Positions 63,985 to 64,000 of a stretch of 64,000 bases of DNA are shown piece by piece; the stretch's first letter is position 1, and the number at the start of each line of letters is the position of its first letter. A program made the translations under genes and the position numbers. The notes beneath the pieces were generated by a model that saw only the letters and a list, made by a program, of their open reading frames with translations, made no database searches and had not been told where the DNA came from. This DNA comes from Bacteroidales bacterium (GTDB taxonomy: Bacteria; Bacteroidota; Bacteroidia; Bacteroidales; UBA1402). The DNA lies in NCBI GenBank assembly GCA_021373135.1, contig JAJFTH010000007.1:1-64000 (forward strand). Reading direction: 5' to 3'.

Positions 63985-64000
63985 ATGAAAAAGTCTCCAT
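63985..64000 (+). CDS. Start of a further operon gene (cut by window edge)
   Basis: An ATG 3 nt after the apbE stop begins MKKSP and runs off the window. Spacing suggests it belongs to the same operon. Nothing more can be said about its function. Confidence 0.35.

Noticed and set aside
1..64000. CRISPR arrays, tRNA or rRNA genes, phage genes, restriction or toxin-antitoxin systems
   Set aside because: Gaps between genes were read for these; no regular spaced repeats, cloverleaf-like sequences or relevant protein families were seen.

Overview
The window comes from a member of the Bacteroidota, most likely the order Bacteroidales. The evidence is a SusC/SusD pair, TAnnTTTG-type -7 promoter elements, many Sus-type lipoproteins and secreted glycoside hydrolases, the type IX secretion genes porU and porV, and several secreted proteins with C-terminal type IX sorting domains. 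No rRNA, tRNA or CRISPR array was seen. The species cannot be named from this window.

Region 1 (1-33.7 kb) is an AT-rich accessory carbohydrate island. The 3' part of an IS4-type transposase (1-660) lies at its left edge. On the minus strand is a long polysaccharide utilisation operon (20228 down to 4818): susC, susD, a lipoprotein, a GH106 alpha-L-rhamnosidase-type enzyme, a GH3 enzyme with an inserted PA14 domain, a sialate O-acetylesterase-type esterase, an ACS-family MFS transporter and a fucose/arabinose isomerase-type enzyme. Around it are separately promoted minus-strand units: a GH2 enzyme, a beta-helix protein, an unassigned TIM-barrel hydrolase, and an esterase-GH20 pair. On the plus strand are an AraC-type regulator, a CE15-type esterase, and a rhamnose catabolic cluster (rhaB, rhaA, class II aldolase). 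The gene set points to a rhamnose-containing, acylated plant or algal heteropolysaccharide, possibly rhamnogalacturonan-like; the exact glycan is inference.

The most interesting regulatory signal is a two-part direct repeat (core nAAATG, usually preceded by ACAC, 21 bp apart). It lies upstream of four minus-strand units (GH2; 410-aa beta-helix protein; 516-aa hydrolase; esterase plus GH20). In all four the repeat lies 23 nt upstream of a -7-like element. This is the geometry expected of an AraC-family activator, and an araC gene lies next to one copy. Three of the four lead products carry a type IX sorting domain, so the sequence suggests a regulon for secreted or cell-surface enzymes that is separate from the SusCD operon.

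Region 2 (33.7-56.5 kb) is mostly core genome with visibly higher GC. It holds a methyltransferase, a lipoprotein, a DUF4886 protein, the DUF1599-DoxX-tpiA operon, an M23/LysM peptidase, the xseA-xseB-ispD-recG operon, the rex-FAH-porU-porV-ispF operon, a SUI1-domain translation factor, a divergent membrane pyrophosphatase and an alkaline-phosphatase-superfamily enzyme.

Region 3 (56.6-64 kb) is a second AT-rich plus-strand operon for amino-sugar or acylated-sugar use: a FucP/NagP-type transporter, an esterase, NagA, two exported Gfo/Idh/MocA-type oxidoreductases and an ApbE flavin transferase. It runs out of the window with the start of another gene.

A 33-bp identical direct repeat (774-806 and 33664-33696) brackets the whole of region 1.
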